Both the position numbers and the translations under genes were made by a program. 64,000 bases of DNA from Kapaibacterium sp044224925 (lineage in GTDB: Bacteria; Bacteroidota; Ignavibacteria; Kapaibacteriales; Kapaibacteriaceae): positions 62,001-126,000 of the forward strand of contig JBGAJM010000006.1 in the NCBI GenBank assembly GCA_044224925.1. Direction: 5' to 3'. Position 1 is the stretch's first letter. The number at the start of each line of letters is the position of its first letter. Below the pieces are notes generated by a model. The model was not told the origin of the DNA and made no database searches. It worked only from the letters and a program-made list of their open reading frames with translations. This document shows positions 26,464-35,488 of the stretch, in pieces.

Positions 26464-27131
26464 TACTTGCTCCCCGCCATCTCTGCCTTCAGCTTCGCCA
26501 ACTCGTCGTCGATCTTCTGATCGGTACCCAAGTTCTTGAACTGTGCTTCCAGGTCGGTGTTCTCACCGGCAAGTTCCTCGAAGGCCGACGCTTCTGCCTC
26601 GAGCTTCTCGATCTTGCCTTCGTATTTGTCGAACTTGGAGAAGGCGTCGCTGCCAACGCCGCTGAACGATTGTGCAATGGTCTTCTGTGCCTTGGCGGCT
26701 TGGGAACGGGCGATCAGCGTGGACTGACGTGCGCGTGCTTCGTCGAGCTTAGACTTGAGCTGTGCAAGTTGCTCGCGCATCTTGGCCGTGGTGGCCGCCG
26801 CTTGTGCATGCAATGGCTCGAGATCGGCGATGTTGCGCTCGCAGATCGTCTTCTTTTCGAGGGCGGCGCGTGCCAGATCGTCGCGACCGGCTTGTACGGC
26901 TTGCCCGGCGCGCTGCTTCCATTCGGCCGCTTCTTCGTTGTTCTTCTGGATCTTACGTTCCAGTCCCTTTTCGTTCGCAATGGCGTTGGCAATGGCAAGC
27001 GTTGCCTTGTTCACGCTTTCTTCCATCTCAAGCACCATTTGCTTGAGCATCTTTTCCGGGTCTTCGGCCTTATCCAACATGTCGTTCAGGTTGGATTTCA
27101 CGATATCCGAGATGCGATCAAAGATCCCCAT
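26463..27131 (-). CDS. pspA: PspA/IM30 family membrane-stress protein
   Basis: A 222-residue, mostly coiled-coil protein. The ATG 27131 (MGIFDRISDIVKSNLNDML) gives the family N-terminal amphipathic helix that binds membranes. KAEDPEKMLKQMVLEMEE and the long helices to LKAEMAGSK follow. PspA/Vipp1 proteins form ESCRT-III-like polymers that protect the inner membrane. The frame extends to 27218 but without family similarity. The pspF/pspBC regulators are not present here. Confidence 0.93.
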   Translation of the reverse strand: MGIFDRISDIVKSNLNDMLDKAEDPEKMLKQMVLEMEESVNKATLAIANAIANEKGLERKIQKNNEEAAEWKQRAGQAVQAGRDDLARAALEKKTICERNIADLEPLHAQAAATTAKMREQLAQLKSKLDEARARQSTLIARSQAAKAQKTIAQSFSGVGSDAFSKFDKYEGKIEKLEAEASAFEELAGENTDLEAQFKNLGTDQKIDDELAKLKAEMAGSK

Positions 27132-27222
27132 GGGGTCCTCACAGTGTAAAAGTGTCACATTGACGGCAGTGGTAAACGGCCACCCTGCAAAAATGTTGCG
27201 GCACAACGTGCGAACCAACCCG

Positions 27223-27230
27223 TAACTTTG
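27223..27230 (+). promoter_or_regulatory. -7 box 5 bases before the recR start codon
   Basis: TAACTTTG matches TAnnTTTG exactly; ACGGT and ATG 27236 follow. A leaderless recR mRNA is predicted. A TTG occurs 24 bases upstream, longer than usual. Confidence 0.5.
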
Positions 27231-27235
27231 ACGGT

Positions 27236-27832
27236 ATGCAATTCACAAGCGAATCCATCGAACACGTTGTTGAGCTCCTTTCCACCCTACCAACAATAGG
27301 GAAGAAAACGGCACGACGGTTGGCCTTCCATTTGTTACGACAGCCACAGGAGTTCGTCGACCAGTTCGCGTCGGCACTGGTGCAGATGCGAACGGGCGTG
27401 CGCGAGTGCAGTGTGTGCTGCACGTTCACAGACCGAGAGGTATGCGCCATTTGCTCGCACGAGAAGCGCGATCGCAGCGTGATCTGTGTGGTCGAGCAAC
27501 CAAGCGACGTGATGGCCATCGAGAAGACGAATGATTATCGCGGACTCTATCACGTCCTCCACGGCGCACTGAGTCCGCTGGACGGCATCGGGCCGGACGA
27601 TATTCGATTGCGCGAACTGCTGTCGCGACTGAACGTGCAGGTGCACGAGCTCATCCTTGCCTTGAATCCGAACGTCGAAGGAGAAGTGACCACGCAGTAC
27701 ATCGCCAAAATGGTGTCGCCCCTTGCCATTCCGGTCACCCGGATCGCACGCGGCGTTCCCATGGGAAGCGATCTTGAATTCGCAGACGACGCAACGCTTG
27801 CGCGTGCGCTCGAAGGAAGGACTCCCGTATGA
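27236..27832 (+). CDS. recR: Recombination mediator RecR
   Basis: A 198-residue RecFOR-pathway protein that helps load RecA at gaps. The N-terminal helix-hairpin-helix (LPTIGKKTARRLAFHLL), a four-Cys zinc finger (CSVCCTFTDREVCAIC), the Toprim domain (VVEQPSDVMAIEK) and the C-terminal VTRIARGVPMGSDLEFAD are all present. Length is normal. The stop overlaps the next methyltransferase start by 4 bases (ATGA). Confidence 0.97.
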   Translation: MQFTSESIEHVVELLSTLPTIGKKTARRLAFHLLRQPQEFVDQFASALVQMRTGVRECSVCCTFTDREVCAICSHEKRDRSVICVVEQPSDVMAIEKTNDYRGLYHVLHGALSPLDGIGPDDIRLRELLSRLNVQVHELILALNPNVEGEVTTQYIAKMVSPLAIPVTRIARGVPMGSDLEFADDATLARALEGRTPV

Positions 27833-28557
27833 CGTGGTTCGAATCGTGGTTCGAGTCTCCATGGTATCCCAGACTGTATCATCACCGTACCGAAGAAGAG
27901 GCCGCCGAGGCGATCGAACTCGTCCACCACGTCGCCGACCTTCCGCGCGGTGCCCGCATCCTCGATCTGTGTTGCGGATATGGTCGACATGCGTCGGCAC
28001 TTGCCGAGCATGGCTACGAGGTCACCGGACTGGATGCATCCACATTCCTGATCGAACGCGCAAAGCACTTGTACTCGAACGATCACGTGTCGTTCGTGGT
28101 GGGAGATATGCGCGGACCGTATCCGCATGCCCCCTTCGATGCCATTGTGAACTTCTTCACGTCGTTCGGCTATTTCGACGTGCACGCAGAGAACGCCGGT
28201 GTGATCAAGACCATGCACGACAGTGTTCGGGAAGGCGGCATGGTGGTGATGGATTTCTTCAACGCACGTCGCGTGCGGGAACATCTTGTCCCCGAGACCG
28301 TGTCGATGATCGGTGGCGTGACCATCATTCAGGAACGTCGCATCGACGAGCCGTTCGTGCGCAAGACCATCACGATCAACGAACCATGTCGCGGCGAATA
28401 CTCTTTTGAAGAACGTGTGTGGTTGTACACCCACGACGAACTCGTGACCATGATGACCGATGCCGGGCTCACCATTCAGCGATCGTGCGGCTCGTATCAC
28501 GGTGCTCCATTCGACGAGGCCACATCAGAACGATGCATCATTATCGCCAAGCGCTGA
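27829..28557 (+). CDS. Class I SAM-dependent methyltransferase
   Basis: A 242-residue soluble methyltransferase. Motif I is ARILDLCCGYGRHASALAEHG, with the acidic residue of motif II in VTGLDAS. PFDAIVNFFTSFGYF gives motif IV. The N-terminus repeats WFES (MTWFESWFESPWYPRLY). Acceptor unknown. It is translationally coupled to recR and overlaps the next lipoprotein gene by 25 bases. Confidence 0.88.
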   Translation: MTWFESWFESPWYPRLYHHRTEEEAAEAIELVHHVADLPRGARILDLCCGYGRHASALAEHGYEVTGLDASTFLIERAKHLYSNDHVSFVVGDMRGPYPHAPFDAIVNFFTSFGYFDVHAENAGVIKTMHDSVREGGMVVMDFFNARRVREHLVPETVSMIGGVTIIQERRIDEPFVRKTITINEPCRGEYSFEERVWLYTHDELVTMMTDAGLTIQRSCGSYHGAPFDEATSERCIIIAKR

Positions 28558-29129
28558 TCGGCTGTTGTCTGATCCTCCTCTGTTCGGCATGCGCGACCCG
28601 CACGCCCGAGGAGCCCGACACAGGCCGTTCCTCCTTTCTCCCTCCCACGGCGCCTTCCACCGTGCTTGCCAACATGCGCAATGCCGTGATCGAGAAGAAC
28701 ACGGAAAACTTCATGTTGTGCTTGGCCGATGCGACCACGCGGAGCAAGTATCCGTATGTGTTCGAACCGAGCGCCGAAGTGCGCGCACGGTATGCCTCGC
28801 TCTTCACGGGATGGGGTCTGTCCAGCGAACGCCAGGCATTTCTGTCGCTCATGTCGCGGCTCCCGCAAGGCACGAATCCATCGCTGGAATACGTGAACAC
28901 CAACACAGCCTTTTCGTCGCCCGATTCCACCGTCTACGTCACCGACTACGTGCTCGTCGCACAACACGGTATCGCCTCGATCCCCACCACGCTCACCGGC
29001 ACGATGGTGCTCACGATCACGCCGGAATCGTCGGGGCTGTGGAGCATCTCGTCGTGGAAGGATGCCAAGCGCACATCGGATACGGTCGAGGCCACGTGGT
29101 CCTTGATCAAGGCGCAACTTTCCAACTAA
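28533..29129 (+). CDS. Hypothetical lipoprotein
   Basis: A 198-residue lipoprotein. The ATG 28533 (inside the methyltransferase end) opens a signal peptide with a lipobox-like LLCSAC at about residues 15-20. The mature part is a mixed fold ending SGLWSISSWKDAK, which resembles a DUF4878/NTF2-like lipoprotein layout (a guess). It has no motif that gives a function. Confidence 0.78.
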   Translation: MHHYRQALIGCCLILLCSACATRTPEEPDTGRSSFLPPTAPSTVLANMRNAVIEKNTENFMLCLADATTRSKYPYVFEPSAEVRARYASLFTGWGLSSERQAFLSLMSRLPQGTNPSLEYVNTNTAFSSPDSTVYVTDYVLVAQHGIASIPTTLTGTMVLTITPESSGLWSISSWKDAKRTSDTVEATWSLIKAQLSN

Positions 29130-29138
29130 GGAGCGATC

Positions 29139-29546
29139 ATGGAAGCAGCGGACATCTTGCGGGCGGCGCAAACCATTGCCGTCTACGGTCTTTCGAACAC
29201 TCCCGGAAAGTCGGCCCACGACATTCCGTTGTTGATGCGTGAAAGCGGATACGACATCGTCGGCATCAATCCGAGTGTGACCTCGGTGGCGGGCATTCCG
29301 TGCGTACCGCGGCTGGCGGACGTCGACGTGGACATCGACATCCTCGACGTCTTCCGACCCTCTGACCAATGCGATGCCATCGTGGACGAGGCCATCGAGC
29401 ACTTCCGTCTGCACGGATCCCCGCGATGCGTATGGCTGCAGGCGGGCATCACTACGGCCCACGGGGCTGAGCGATGCAAGGCGGCAGGGATCCACTACGT
29501 GGAAGACTCCTGCATCTATGTGGTGCATCAAGTATATCTGCGCTGA
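29139..29546 (+). CDS. CoA-binding domain protein
   Basis: A 135-residue Rossmann-type CoA-binding protein. TIAVYGLSNTPGKSAHDIP is the nucleotide loop, VGINPSV and DILDVFRPSDQC follow in family order, and CVWLQAGI and EDSCIYVVH end it. It is the stand-alone form found widely in bacteria; the physiological role is not settled. A real Shine-Dalgarno (AAGGAG) lies 6 bases before the ATG, unusual in this window. Confidence 0.9.
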   Translation: MEAADILRAAQTIAVYGLSNTPGKSAHDIPLLMRESGYDIVGINPSVTSVAGIPCVPRLADVDVDIDILDVFRPSDQCDAIVDEAIEHFRLHGSPRCVWLQAGITTAHGAERCKAAGIHYVEDSCIYVVHQVYLR

Positions 29547-29598
29547 TGGATCGGCTCCTCCTTGCTATATTTCCGCATCTTCATGAATAGGATCAACC

Positions 29599-29883
29599 AT
29601 GTCTGAACACGCACACGGCGGAGATTCCGCAGCAACACGATTCTTGGGCCTTGTTCTTGGTCTTGTCATCATCGCCATCGGCATTAGCGTTCACTTCTCG
29701 TGGCACTGGTCATGGCATGCCGTCGGCATTGGCTACGGCATCATGGCCGTCGTCCTCGGTGCCGGTGGAACATCGGTGCACAGTGAATCACAAGGCTCCA
29801 TCATGGGCATTGCCGGCGTGACGTTGTTCGTTGCCGGACTCGCATGGTTCTTCGGCCTTGGAAAGATGTTGTTCGGAGCGTGA
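29599..29883 (+). CDS. Small membrane protein
   Basis: A 94-residue protein with three hydrophobic helices: FLGLVLGLVIIAIGISVHF, IGYGIMAVVLGAGGT and IAGVTLFVAGLAWFFGLG. A His-rich N-terminus (SEHAHGGD) and HFSWHWSWHAVG lie around the first helix. No family recognised. A TATATTTC box at 29566 may be its promoter. Its stop shares bases with the next start (TGATG). Confidence 0.72.
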   Translation: MSEHAHGGDSAATRFLGLVLGLVIIAIGISVHFSWHWSWHAVGIGYGIMAVVLGAGGTSVHSESQGSIMGIAGVTLFVAGLAWFFGLGKMLFGA

Positions 29884-30404
29884 TGCGTTTCGCATCCCTC
29901 CGCATCGCCGTTGCAGTGGCGTTGAGCTGCTGCGCCTTCACGGCCTGCACGAATCCGTTCGCCCCTGCTCTCTCCACAGAGCAGGGAACGGCCCCTATCT
30001 TGGGCGATCAGCGAACGGTAGAGGGAGTGTTCCAGAATTTCCGATTCGCCTACGTGTTCAAGGACACGGTCACCTACGGTCGTCTTCTCGACCGCAGCTT
30101 CTCCTTCGTCTATCGGAATTACGACAAGGCCATCGACGTCACATGGGGTCGTGACGAAGACATGCTCGCCACGCAAGGACTGTTCAATGCCTCGCAGCAA
30201 CTCGATCTAGTATGGAACGAGATCGTGGTCGCCGACGGTGATTCTCTCGGACAGAACATCTCGCGTGGATTCAATCTCTCGATCACGTTCTCCCCAACCG
30301 ACGTGATCCGCGCCCAAGGTCGAGTGAACTTGCGCATCGAACGTCCAAGCGCCGACGTTCCCTGGAAGATCGTTCGCTGGCGAGACGAATCGAACTACTT
30401 CTAA
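29883..30404 (+). CDS. Hypothetical lipoprotein
   Basis: A 173-residue lipoprotein. The start overlaps the previous stop as TGATG. The signal peptide ends CAFTACTN, with lipobox FTAC. The mature part (NFRFAYVFKDTVTYGRLLD, then VRWRDESNYF at the end) looks like an NTF2-type fold, which is only a suggestion. It is coupled to the membrane protein upstream. Confidence 0.78.
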   Translation: MRFASLRIAVAVALSCCAFTACTNPFAPALSTEQGTAPILGDQRTVEGVFQNFRFAYVFKDTVTYGRLLDRSFSFVYRNYDKAIDVTWGRDEDMLATQGLFNASQQLDLVWNEIVVADGDSLGQNISRGFNLSITFSPTDVIRAQGRVNLRIERPSADVPWKIVRWRDESNYF

Positions 30405-30422
30405 CGCAGCACGGGGCTCTTC

Positions 30423-31760
30423 ATGCAGTTCGTCCAATTTGGGCTTGCCCTTCTCAACGGTGCCTTGTTCTATGCGAACGAAGTGCACTGGCTGGGCATC
30501 CCGAATGAAGTGTTCGGCGGCATCCGCCTTGCCATCCTCGCCGTTCTCATCGTCCTTGCCTTCCGATCCAAGTCGCTCACGAACTGGATCCTGCTCAGCA
30601 TGCTCTTGGGCATCGAGCTTGGTTACGACTTCCCTGCCATTGCCGCCAACATGAACGTGATGAGCAAGGTCTTCCTGAAGCTCATCAAGACCATCGTCGG
30701 TCCGCTGCTGTTCGCCACGCTCGTTGTGGGCATTGCCGGACATAGCGATCTCCGTCAGGTGGGACGTCTCGGATGGAAGTCGCTCCTCTACTTCGAAGTG
30801 GTGACCACCATTGCCCTGTTCATCGGCCTTGCCGCCATTAACCTTACCCAGGCCGGAGTGGGCGTGGACATGGCGCTCATGCCTGCGGTCGAAGTGCCGA
30901 AGGTGGCCGCGCAGACGTGGCAGGACGTGGTGTTGCACATCTTCCCGGACAACATCGCAAAGTCGGTGGCCGAAGGACAGGTCCTCCAGATCGTTGTCTT
31001 CTCTGTGCTCTTCGCCATCGGTCTGGCCATGGTGCCCGAGCCGAAACGCGCACCCATGCTGGCCTTCACGGAATCGCTGGCCGAGGTGATGTTCAAGTTC
31101 ACGAAGGTGGTGATGTACATCGCGCCATTCGGTGTTGGTGCGGCGATCGCCTACACGGTGAGTCACATGGGCATTGGCGTGCTCGTGCATCTCTTTGCCT
31201 TGTTGGGCACGCTGTACCTGGCCCTGGTGGTCTTCGTCGTTGGTGTGCTCGGACCGATCGCCGTGTTCTCGCGCGTACCCATCCGAAAGTTCTTGCGGGC
31301 CGTTGCCGAGCCCGTCTCGCTGGCCTTTGCCACCACGAGCTCCGAGGCTGCCCTGCCGAAGGCCATGGAGAACATGGAGAAACTGGGCGTGCCGCGGAAG
31401 ATCGTGGCCTTCGTGCTGCCCACGGGATATTCCTTCAATCTCGACGGGACCACGCTCTACCTATCGCTGGCCACGGTCTTCGTGGCACAGGCGGCCGGCA
31501 TCCATCTTCCGATCGCGCAACAGATCGTGATCGCCCTCACGCTCATGCTCACAAGCAAAGGTGTGGCGGGCATTCCACGGGCATCCTTGGTGATCCTCAT
31601 GGGCACGGCCACATCGTTCGGACTCCCCATCGAACCCATCTATCTGATCATCGGCATCGACGAGCTCATGGACATGGCCCGCACTAGCGTGAACGTGCTC
31701 GGCAATTGCCTGGCCAGTGTTGTGATGGCCCGTTGGGAGGGCGAGTTTTCGGAGAGCTGA
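30423..31760 (+). CDS. Dicarboxylate/amino acid:cation symporter (DAACS/GltPh family)
   Basis: A 445-residue transporter that brings dicarboxylates or acidic amino acids in with Na+ or H+. Family motifs are intact: ATTSSEAALPKAM (HP1 serine-rich hairpin), PTGYSFNLDGTTLY (TM7), GVAGIPRAS (HP2), and DELMDMARTSVNVLGN (TM8 with substrate-binding Asp, Arg, Asn). Length fits GltP/GltPh. Substrate (Glu, Asp, succinate or fumarate) cannot be chosen from sequence alone. Confidence 0.95.
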   Translation: MQFVQFGLALLNGALFYANEVHWLGIPNEVFGGIRLAILAVLIVLAFRSKSLTNWILLSMLLGIELGYDFPAIAANMNVMSKVFLKLIKTIVGPLLFATLVVGIAGHSDLRQVGRLGWKSLLYFEVVTTIALFIGLAAINLTQAGVGVDMALMPAVEVPKVAAQTWQDVVLHIFPDNIAKSVAEGQVLQIVVFSVLFAIGLAMVPEPKRAPMLAFTESLAEVMFKFTKVVMYIAPFGVGAAIAYTVSHMGIGVLVHLFALLGTLYLALVVFVVGVLGPIAVFSRVPIRKFLRAVAEPVSLAFATTSSEAALPKAMENMEKLGVPRKIVAFVLPTGYSFNLDGTTLYLSLATVFVAQAAGIHLPIAQQIVIALTLMLTSKGVAGIPRASLVILMGTATSFGLPIEPIYLIIGIDELMDMARTSVNVLGNCLASVVMARWEGEFSES

Positions 31761-31765
31761 CCGGA

Positions 31766-31798
31766 TTGGGGTCACGTTGGGCTAATTCCTTATATTTG
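31766..31798 (+). promoter_or_regulatory. Promoter for typA (-33 TTG, -7 TATATTTG)
   Basis: TTG at 31766-31768 and TATATTTG at 31791-31798 are 22 bases apart, near the Bacteroidota -33/-7 spacing. The ATG is 31 bases further on, leaving a short leader. Confidence 0.6.
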
Positions 31799-31829
31799 TT
31801 GGCTTTACTTCAACAGATACCACCCCAAC

Positions 31830-33665
31830 ATGGCATTTCACACGAGAACCGACATCCGAAACATCGCAATCATTGCTCACGTTGACCATGGCAAGACCAC
31901 GCTTGTGGACACCATGCTCCGTCAGAGCGGTACCTTCCGCGACAACCAAGTAGTGGTTGAACGCGTGATGGACTCGAACGACCTTGAGCGCGAAAAAGGT
32001 ATTACCATCCTTGCCAAGAATGCCTCTGTGCATTGGAAGGGTGTGAAGATCAACATCGTCGACACACCGGGTCACTCCGACTTTGGTGGCGAAGTGGAAC
32101 GCATTCTGTCGCTCGTGGACGGAGTACTCCTCCTCGTCGACGCCGCAGAAGGTCCCCTTCCGCAGACACGCTTCGTATTGCGCAAGGCGCTCGACATGGG
32201 CCTGCAGCCGATCGTGGTCGTGAACAAGATCGATCGCGGCGATGCACGTCCGATGGAAGTGCTCGACGAAGTGATGGAGCTCTTCATCAGCCTTGGTGCA
32301 TCGTATGAGCAGCTCGACTTCCCAGTGATCTATGCCATCGGCAAGCAGGGCATTTCGAAGACGTCGCTCGACGATCCGAACGAAACGCTGGATCCGCTCT
32401 TCAATGCCATCCTCGAACACATCCCACCGCCTGAAGTAGACCGCGAAGCACCGTTCGCCATGATCATCTCTGCGCTCGACTGGAGCGACTACGTTGGTCG
32501 TATCGCTGTTGGTCGTATCGCCGACGGACGTGCCAAGATCGGCGACAATGTTGCCTTGATCAAGCCGGACGGAACGCGCGAGACCGCTCGTATCACGAAG
32601 ATGTACACGTTCGAAGGAACGGGTCGTGCAGAAGTGAACGAAGCAGAGGCCGGCGAGATCATTGCGCTGTCCGGGTTCGAGAACGTCTTCATCGGCGAGA
32701 CCATTGCCGATGTGTCCCGCACGGAACCGCTTTCCTATGTGAACATCGAAGAGCCAACGATCGCCATGTACTTCATGGTGAACACGTCGCCGCTTGCCGG
32801 CCGCGAAGGCAAGTTCGTGACCACACCAAAGCTGCGTGAACGACTCTATCGCGAATTGCGACTCAACGTCTCGCTGCGCGTGACCGACACGGACTCGCCC
32901 GATACGTTCAAGGTATCGGCACGTGGTGAATTGCAACTGGCCATTCTGATCGAGACCATGCGTCGCGAAGGGTTCGAGTTCGCCGTATCACGTCCTGAAG
33001 TTCTCTTCCGTCGCGACGAGAACGACAAGCTCATCGAACCGATCGAACACGTGACGGTTGACGTATCCGAAGCCCACGTGGGCACGGTGATCGAGATCTT
33101 GGGAAGGCGGCGAGGCGAGATGACGGCCATGAATCCCGGCATTGGTCAGGTCCGCACAGAATTCCTTGTTCCCGCTCGCGGTCTGATCGGATTCCGTACG
33201 GAGTTCTTGACGGCAACACGCGGAGAAGGTGTGCTCAATCACACATTCGACTCCTTCATGCCCTACAAGGGCGCCATTCCTGGTCGTGCACGTGGTGCAC
33301 TGGTCTCCATGGAAACAGGCCTTGCCACGGGCTATGCACTCGAAATGGTGCAAGAGCGCGGCGTGCTCTTCGTTGCGCCGGGAACGGCCATCTACGAAGG
33401 CATGATCGTTGGCGAGAACGCTCGTGAAGACGATCTGAGCGTGAACGCCTGCCGCAGCAAGCACCTCACGAACATGCGTGCCAGCGGTTCGGACGGTATC
33501 ATTCGCCTGGAAACGCCACGCAATCTTTCGCTAGAACAATGCATCGAATTCCTGGAAGAAGATGAGCTCTTGGAAGTGACGCCGGTGTCGATCCGTCTTC
33601 GCAAGAAGATCCTCGACAGCACCCAGCGTGCTCGTGCAAAGAAGCGCGCGGAATCCATTGGCTGA
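31830..33665 (+). CDS. typA: GTP-binding translation factor TypA/BipA
   Basis: A 611-residue ribosome-binding GTPase related to EF-G. It has G1 AHVDHGKTT (residues 16-24), G3 DTPGHSDFGGEVER, G4 NKID, then domain 2, the EF-G III/V-like domains (GRRRGEMTAMNPG), and the TypA-specific C-terminus (SVNACRSKHLTNMRASGSD). Full length. TypA supports 50S assembly and translation under stress. Confidence 0.98.
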   Translation: MAFHTRTDIRNIAIIAHVDHGKTTLVDTMLRQSGTFRDNQVVVERVMDSNDLEREKGITILAKNASVHWKGVKINIVDTPGHSDFGGEVERILSLVDGVLLLVDAAEGPLPQTRFVLRKALDMGLQPIVVVNKIDRGDARPMEVLDEVMELFISLGASYEQLDFPVIYAIGKQGISKTSLDDPNETLDPLFNAILEHIPPPEVDREAPFAMIISALDWSDYVGRIAVGRIADGRAKIGDNVALIKPDGTRETARITKMYTFEGTGRAEVNEAEAGEIIALSGFENVFIGETIADVSRTEPLSYVNIEEPTIAMYFMVNTSPLAGREGKFVTTPKLRERLYRELRLNVSLRVTDTDSPDTFKVSARGELQLAILIETMRREGFEFAVSRPEVLFRRDENDKLIEPIEHVTVDVSEAHVGTVIEILGRRRGEMTAMNPGIGQVRTEFLVPARGLIGFRTEFLTATRGEGVLNHTFDSFMPYKGAIPGRARGALVSMETGLATGYALEMVQERGVLFVAPGTAIYEGMIVGENAREDDLSVNACRSKHLTNMRASGSDGIIRLETPRNLSLEQCIEFLEEDELLEVTPVSIRLRKKILDSTQRARAKKRAESIG

Positions 33666-33722
33666 TCTGCCGATCCGATGACCATGAAACAAGGGTACGA
33701 GTTGAACGTCTAGGCCGCCCTT

Positions 33723-34592
33723 ATGCATCGTACGATCCTTCTCCTTTGTGTAGGTGTTCTGTGTCCGCTCACTGCAGCGGCACAGATCTATCTGCAGTAT
33801 CAGCTCGCGCCGCGTTCATCGTATGCGTACGTGAACACGTCGAAGGTCACGCAAGAGATGACCGTGATGGATCAAGACCTTACCACACAGATCAGTGTGG
33901 ACACGAAGTATCGCATTAACATCACCGACGCTATCATGAAGCAGTACACGCTTTCGTGCGTGTATGATACCGTGCGCATCCGGTCGTCGGTGGCCGGACT
34001 TGAGAGCATCGCCCCCCGCAAAGACAGCACCCTTGTCTTCAGCGCTCTTGCCGGAGCTGTCGAAACGGTGACCATTGCCCCCAACGGCACAGTGCTCTCC
34101 TCATCGATGTCGATGAGCAAGGAAGCGTCGGCAATGATGGCCTCCATCTCCAACAATGCACTCAGCGGTATGCGACGGTTCCTGATCGTCTATCCGTCCA
34201 AGGAGATCGCTCCGGGCGAGACGTGGACCACCTCCACCACCGACACGATGAGCACACGTTCCATGAGCGGTAACGTGATCACGGCCACCAACCTCACGTT
34301 GCGCTTCGAGCGATTGGTCGATACCCTCGGATATCATTGCGCTGTGATCTCAAGCACGTCCACGAAGATGTCGGTGCTCGGCACCGTGCAGCAATCGGGC
34401 GTTGACATGACCATCGATGGAAGCGGATCGATCAAGGGTGTGGCCTACATGGATGTAACAGATGGGATGCCCGTGTTGTCTTCTGCCACCGTCGACATGG
34501 ACACACGACTCGCAATGGTAGGCCAAGCTTCAATGATCATCCCTCTTCAAATGCAAACGGTGGCATCGGTACAGCGCGTGGGGTCGAAGTGA
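33723..34592 (+). CDS. Secreted beta-rich protein, first gene of an ABC-efflux unit
   Basis: A 289-residue exported protein: signal peptide (residues 1-20, ending TAAAQ), then a Thr/Ser/Val-rich beta-strand pattern (YAYVNTSKVTQEMTVMDQD, GETWTTSTTDTMSTRS). Cysteines are few. It resembles DUF6263-type proteins in layout, though I am not sure of that family. Its stop shares bases with the GTG start of the next gene. Position ahead of TolC, adaptor and ABC genes suggests an envelope role with that pump, by context only. Confidence 0.75.
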   Translation: MHRTILLLCVGVLCPLTAAAQIYLQYQLAPRSSYAYVNTSKVTQEMTVMDQDLTTQISVDTKYRINITDAIMKQYTLSCVYDTVRIRSSVAGLESIAPRKDSTLVFSALAGAVETVTIAPNGTVLSSSMSMSKEASAMMASISNNALSGMRRFLIVYPSKEIAPGETWTTSTTDTMSTRSMSGNVITATNLTLRFERLVDTLGYHCAVISSTSTKMSVLGTVQQSGVDMTIDGSGSIKGVAYMDVTDGMPVLSSATVDMDTRLAMVGQASMIIPLQMQTVASVQRVGSK

Positions 34593-35488
34593 GGTTGTTG
34601 CTCCGTACACTCCTTCTTCTCCTTGCCGCCCTCCCCCTCTCGGCGCAGATCTATCCTCAGTCCGGGTATCAACCCGCCCCCATCGGAAAAGACACCTTGT
34701 GTTTTCGCTATCGCTTCAAGGTTGGCGATACGCTGTTCTATACGGTGCATGCACTCGACAGTGTGAAAGGCGCATCGAAGCCGGTGTTGCAGAAGGACCG
34801 CACGGAACGCGTGATGTTGTTCTGCGATTCCGTGGACGCACGTCGCGGCATCTTTCGCCTACGTCAACGATTGCTCTCTGCGAAGAGCGTGGAAACATCG
34901 GACACGACGAAGACCACGCGTACCTCTTCGCCATGGGTCGGTCGCACGTCCACGTTGTTCATCGACACACTTGGACGCAGACTTCATGCGACGGTGGACG
35001 ACACGTCGCGCATTGCCTTGAACACCGGCGGTCCGTTGCAACCGTGGCTCGTTGTCGATCTTGGTCAGTCGTGCGGTCGACAGAATGAATCCTGGCTTCG
35101 CGAAGACTCCACGCTCATCCCCGAGAACGGCGCACCTGAGCCGGCCTATCGCTATCAATCGTTGTTCCGCGTGCTCGACAAGACCGACACGCTCGGTCGC
35201 TCGTTCGATCAGATCCAGTACGCGCAGTCGGGCGTTGGCGCCTTCGATGTCGACGTGAACGGCATGTCCATGCACTACATGGGCACCGTGAACAGTTACG
35301 GCAAACTCACCATGGACCGTGCACTGCACGTTCCCTATCACTTGTTCGCTACGGCAGAGATCGTCTACACCATCACGGTCGGAAGTGGTGGCAAGGAGGA
35401 AGGGAAACACTTGATCCTGATGCATTATTCACTCGATGAGCTTCGGTCGAAAGACCCTCGACGTCGGATCCACCTACGTAAGTCATGA
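34589..35488 (+). CDS. Secreted protein, second gene of the ABC-efflux unit
   Basis: A 299-residue exported protein starting with GTG 34589, which overlaps the previous stop by 4 bases. The signal peptide (LLLRTLLLLLAALPLSAQ) is followed by a beta-rich body (FRYRFKVGDTLFYTVHALD) with a layout like the upstream neighbour. Both mature parts begin QIY-plus-Pro-rich. Its ATGA overlap with the TolC-like gene ties it to the pump. Function unknown. Confidence 0.77.
   Translation: MRLLLRTLLLLLAALPLSAQIYPQSGYQPAPIGKDTLCFRYRFKVGDTLFYTVHALDSVKGASKPVLQKDRTERVMLFCDSVDARRGIFRLRQRLLSAKSVETSDTTKTTRTSSPWVGRTSTLFIDTLGRRLHATVDDTSRIALNTGGPLQPWLVVDLGQSCGRQNESWLREDSTLIPENGAPEPAYRYQSLFRVLDKTDTLGRSFDQIQYAQSGVGAFDVDVNGMSMHYMGTVNSYGKLTMDRALHVPYHLFATAEIVYTITVGSGGKEEGKHLILMHYSLDELRSKDPRRRIHLRKS

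Noticed and set aside
27831..27862. T-loop-like sequence (GGTTCGAATC repeated as GGTTCGAGTC) suggesting a tRNA 3' end
   Set aside because: It is the start of the methyltransferase gene, encoding a repeated WFES. No acceptor stem, anticodon arm or D arm fits around it.
31782..32936. 384-residue open frame opposite typA
   Set aside because: Antisense shadow of a well-conserved gene; no signal or motif.
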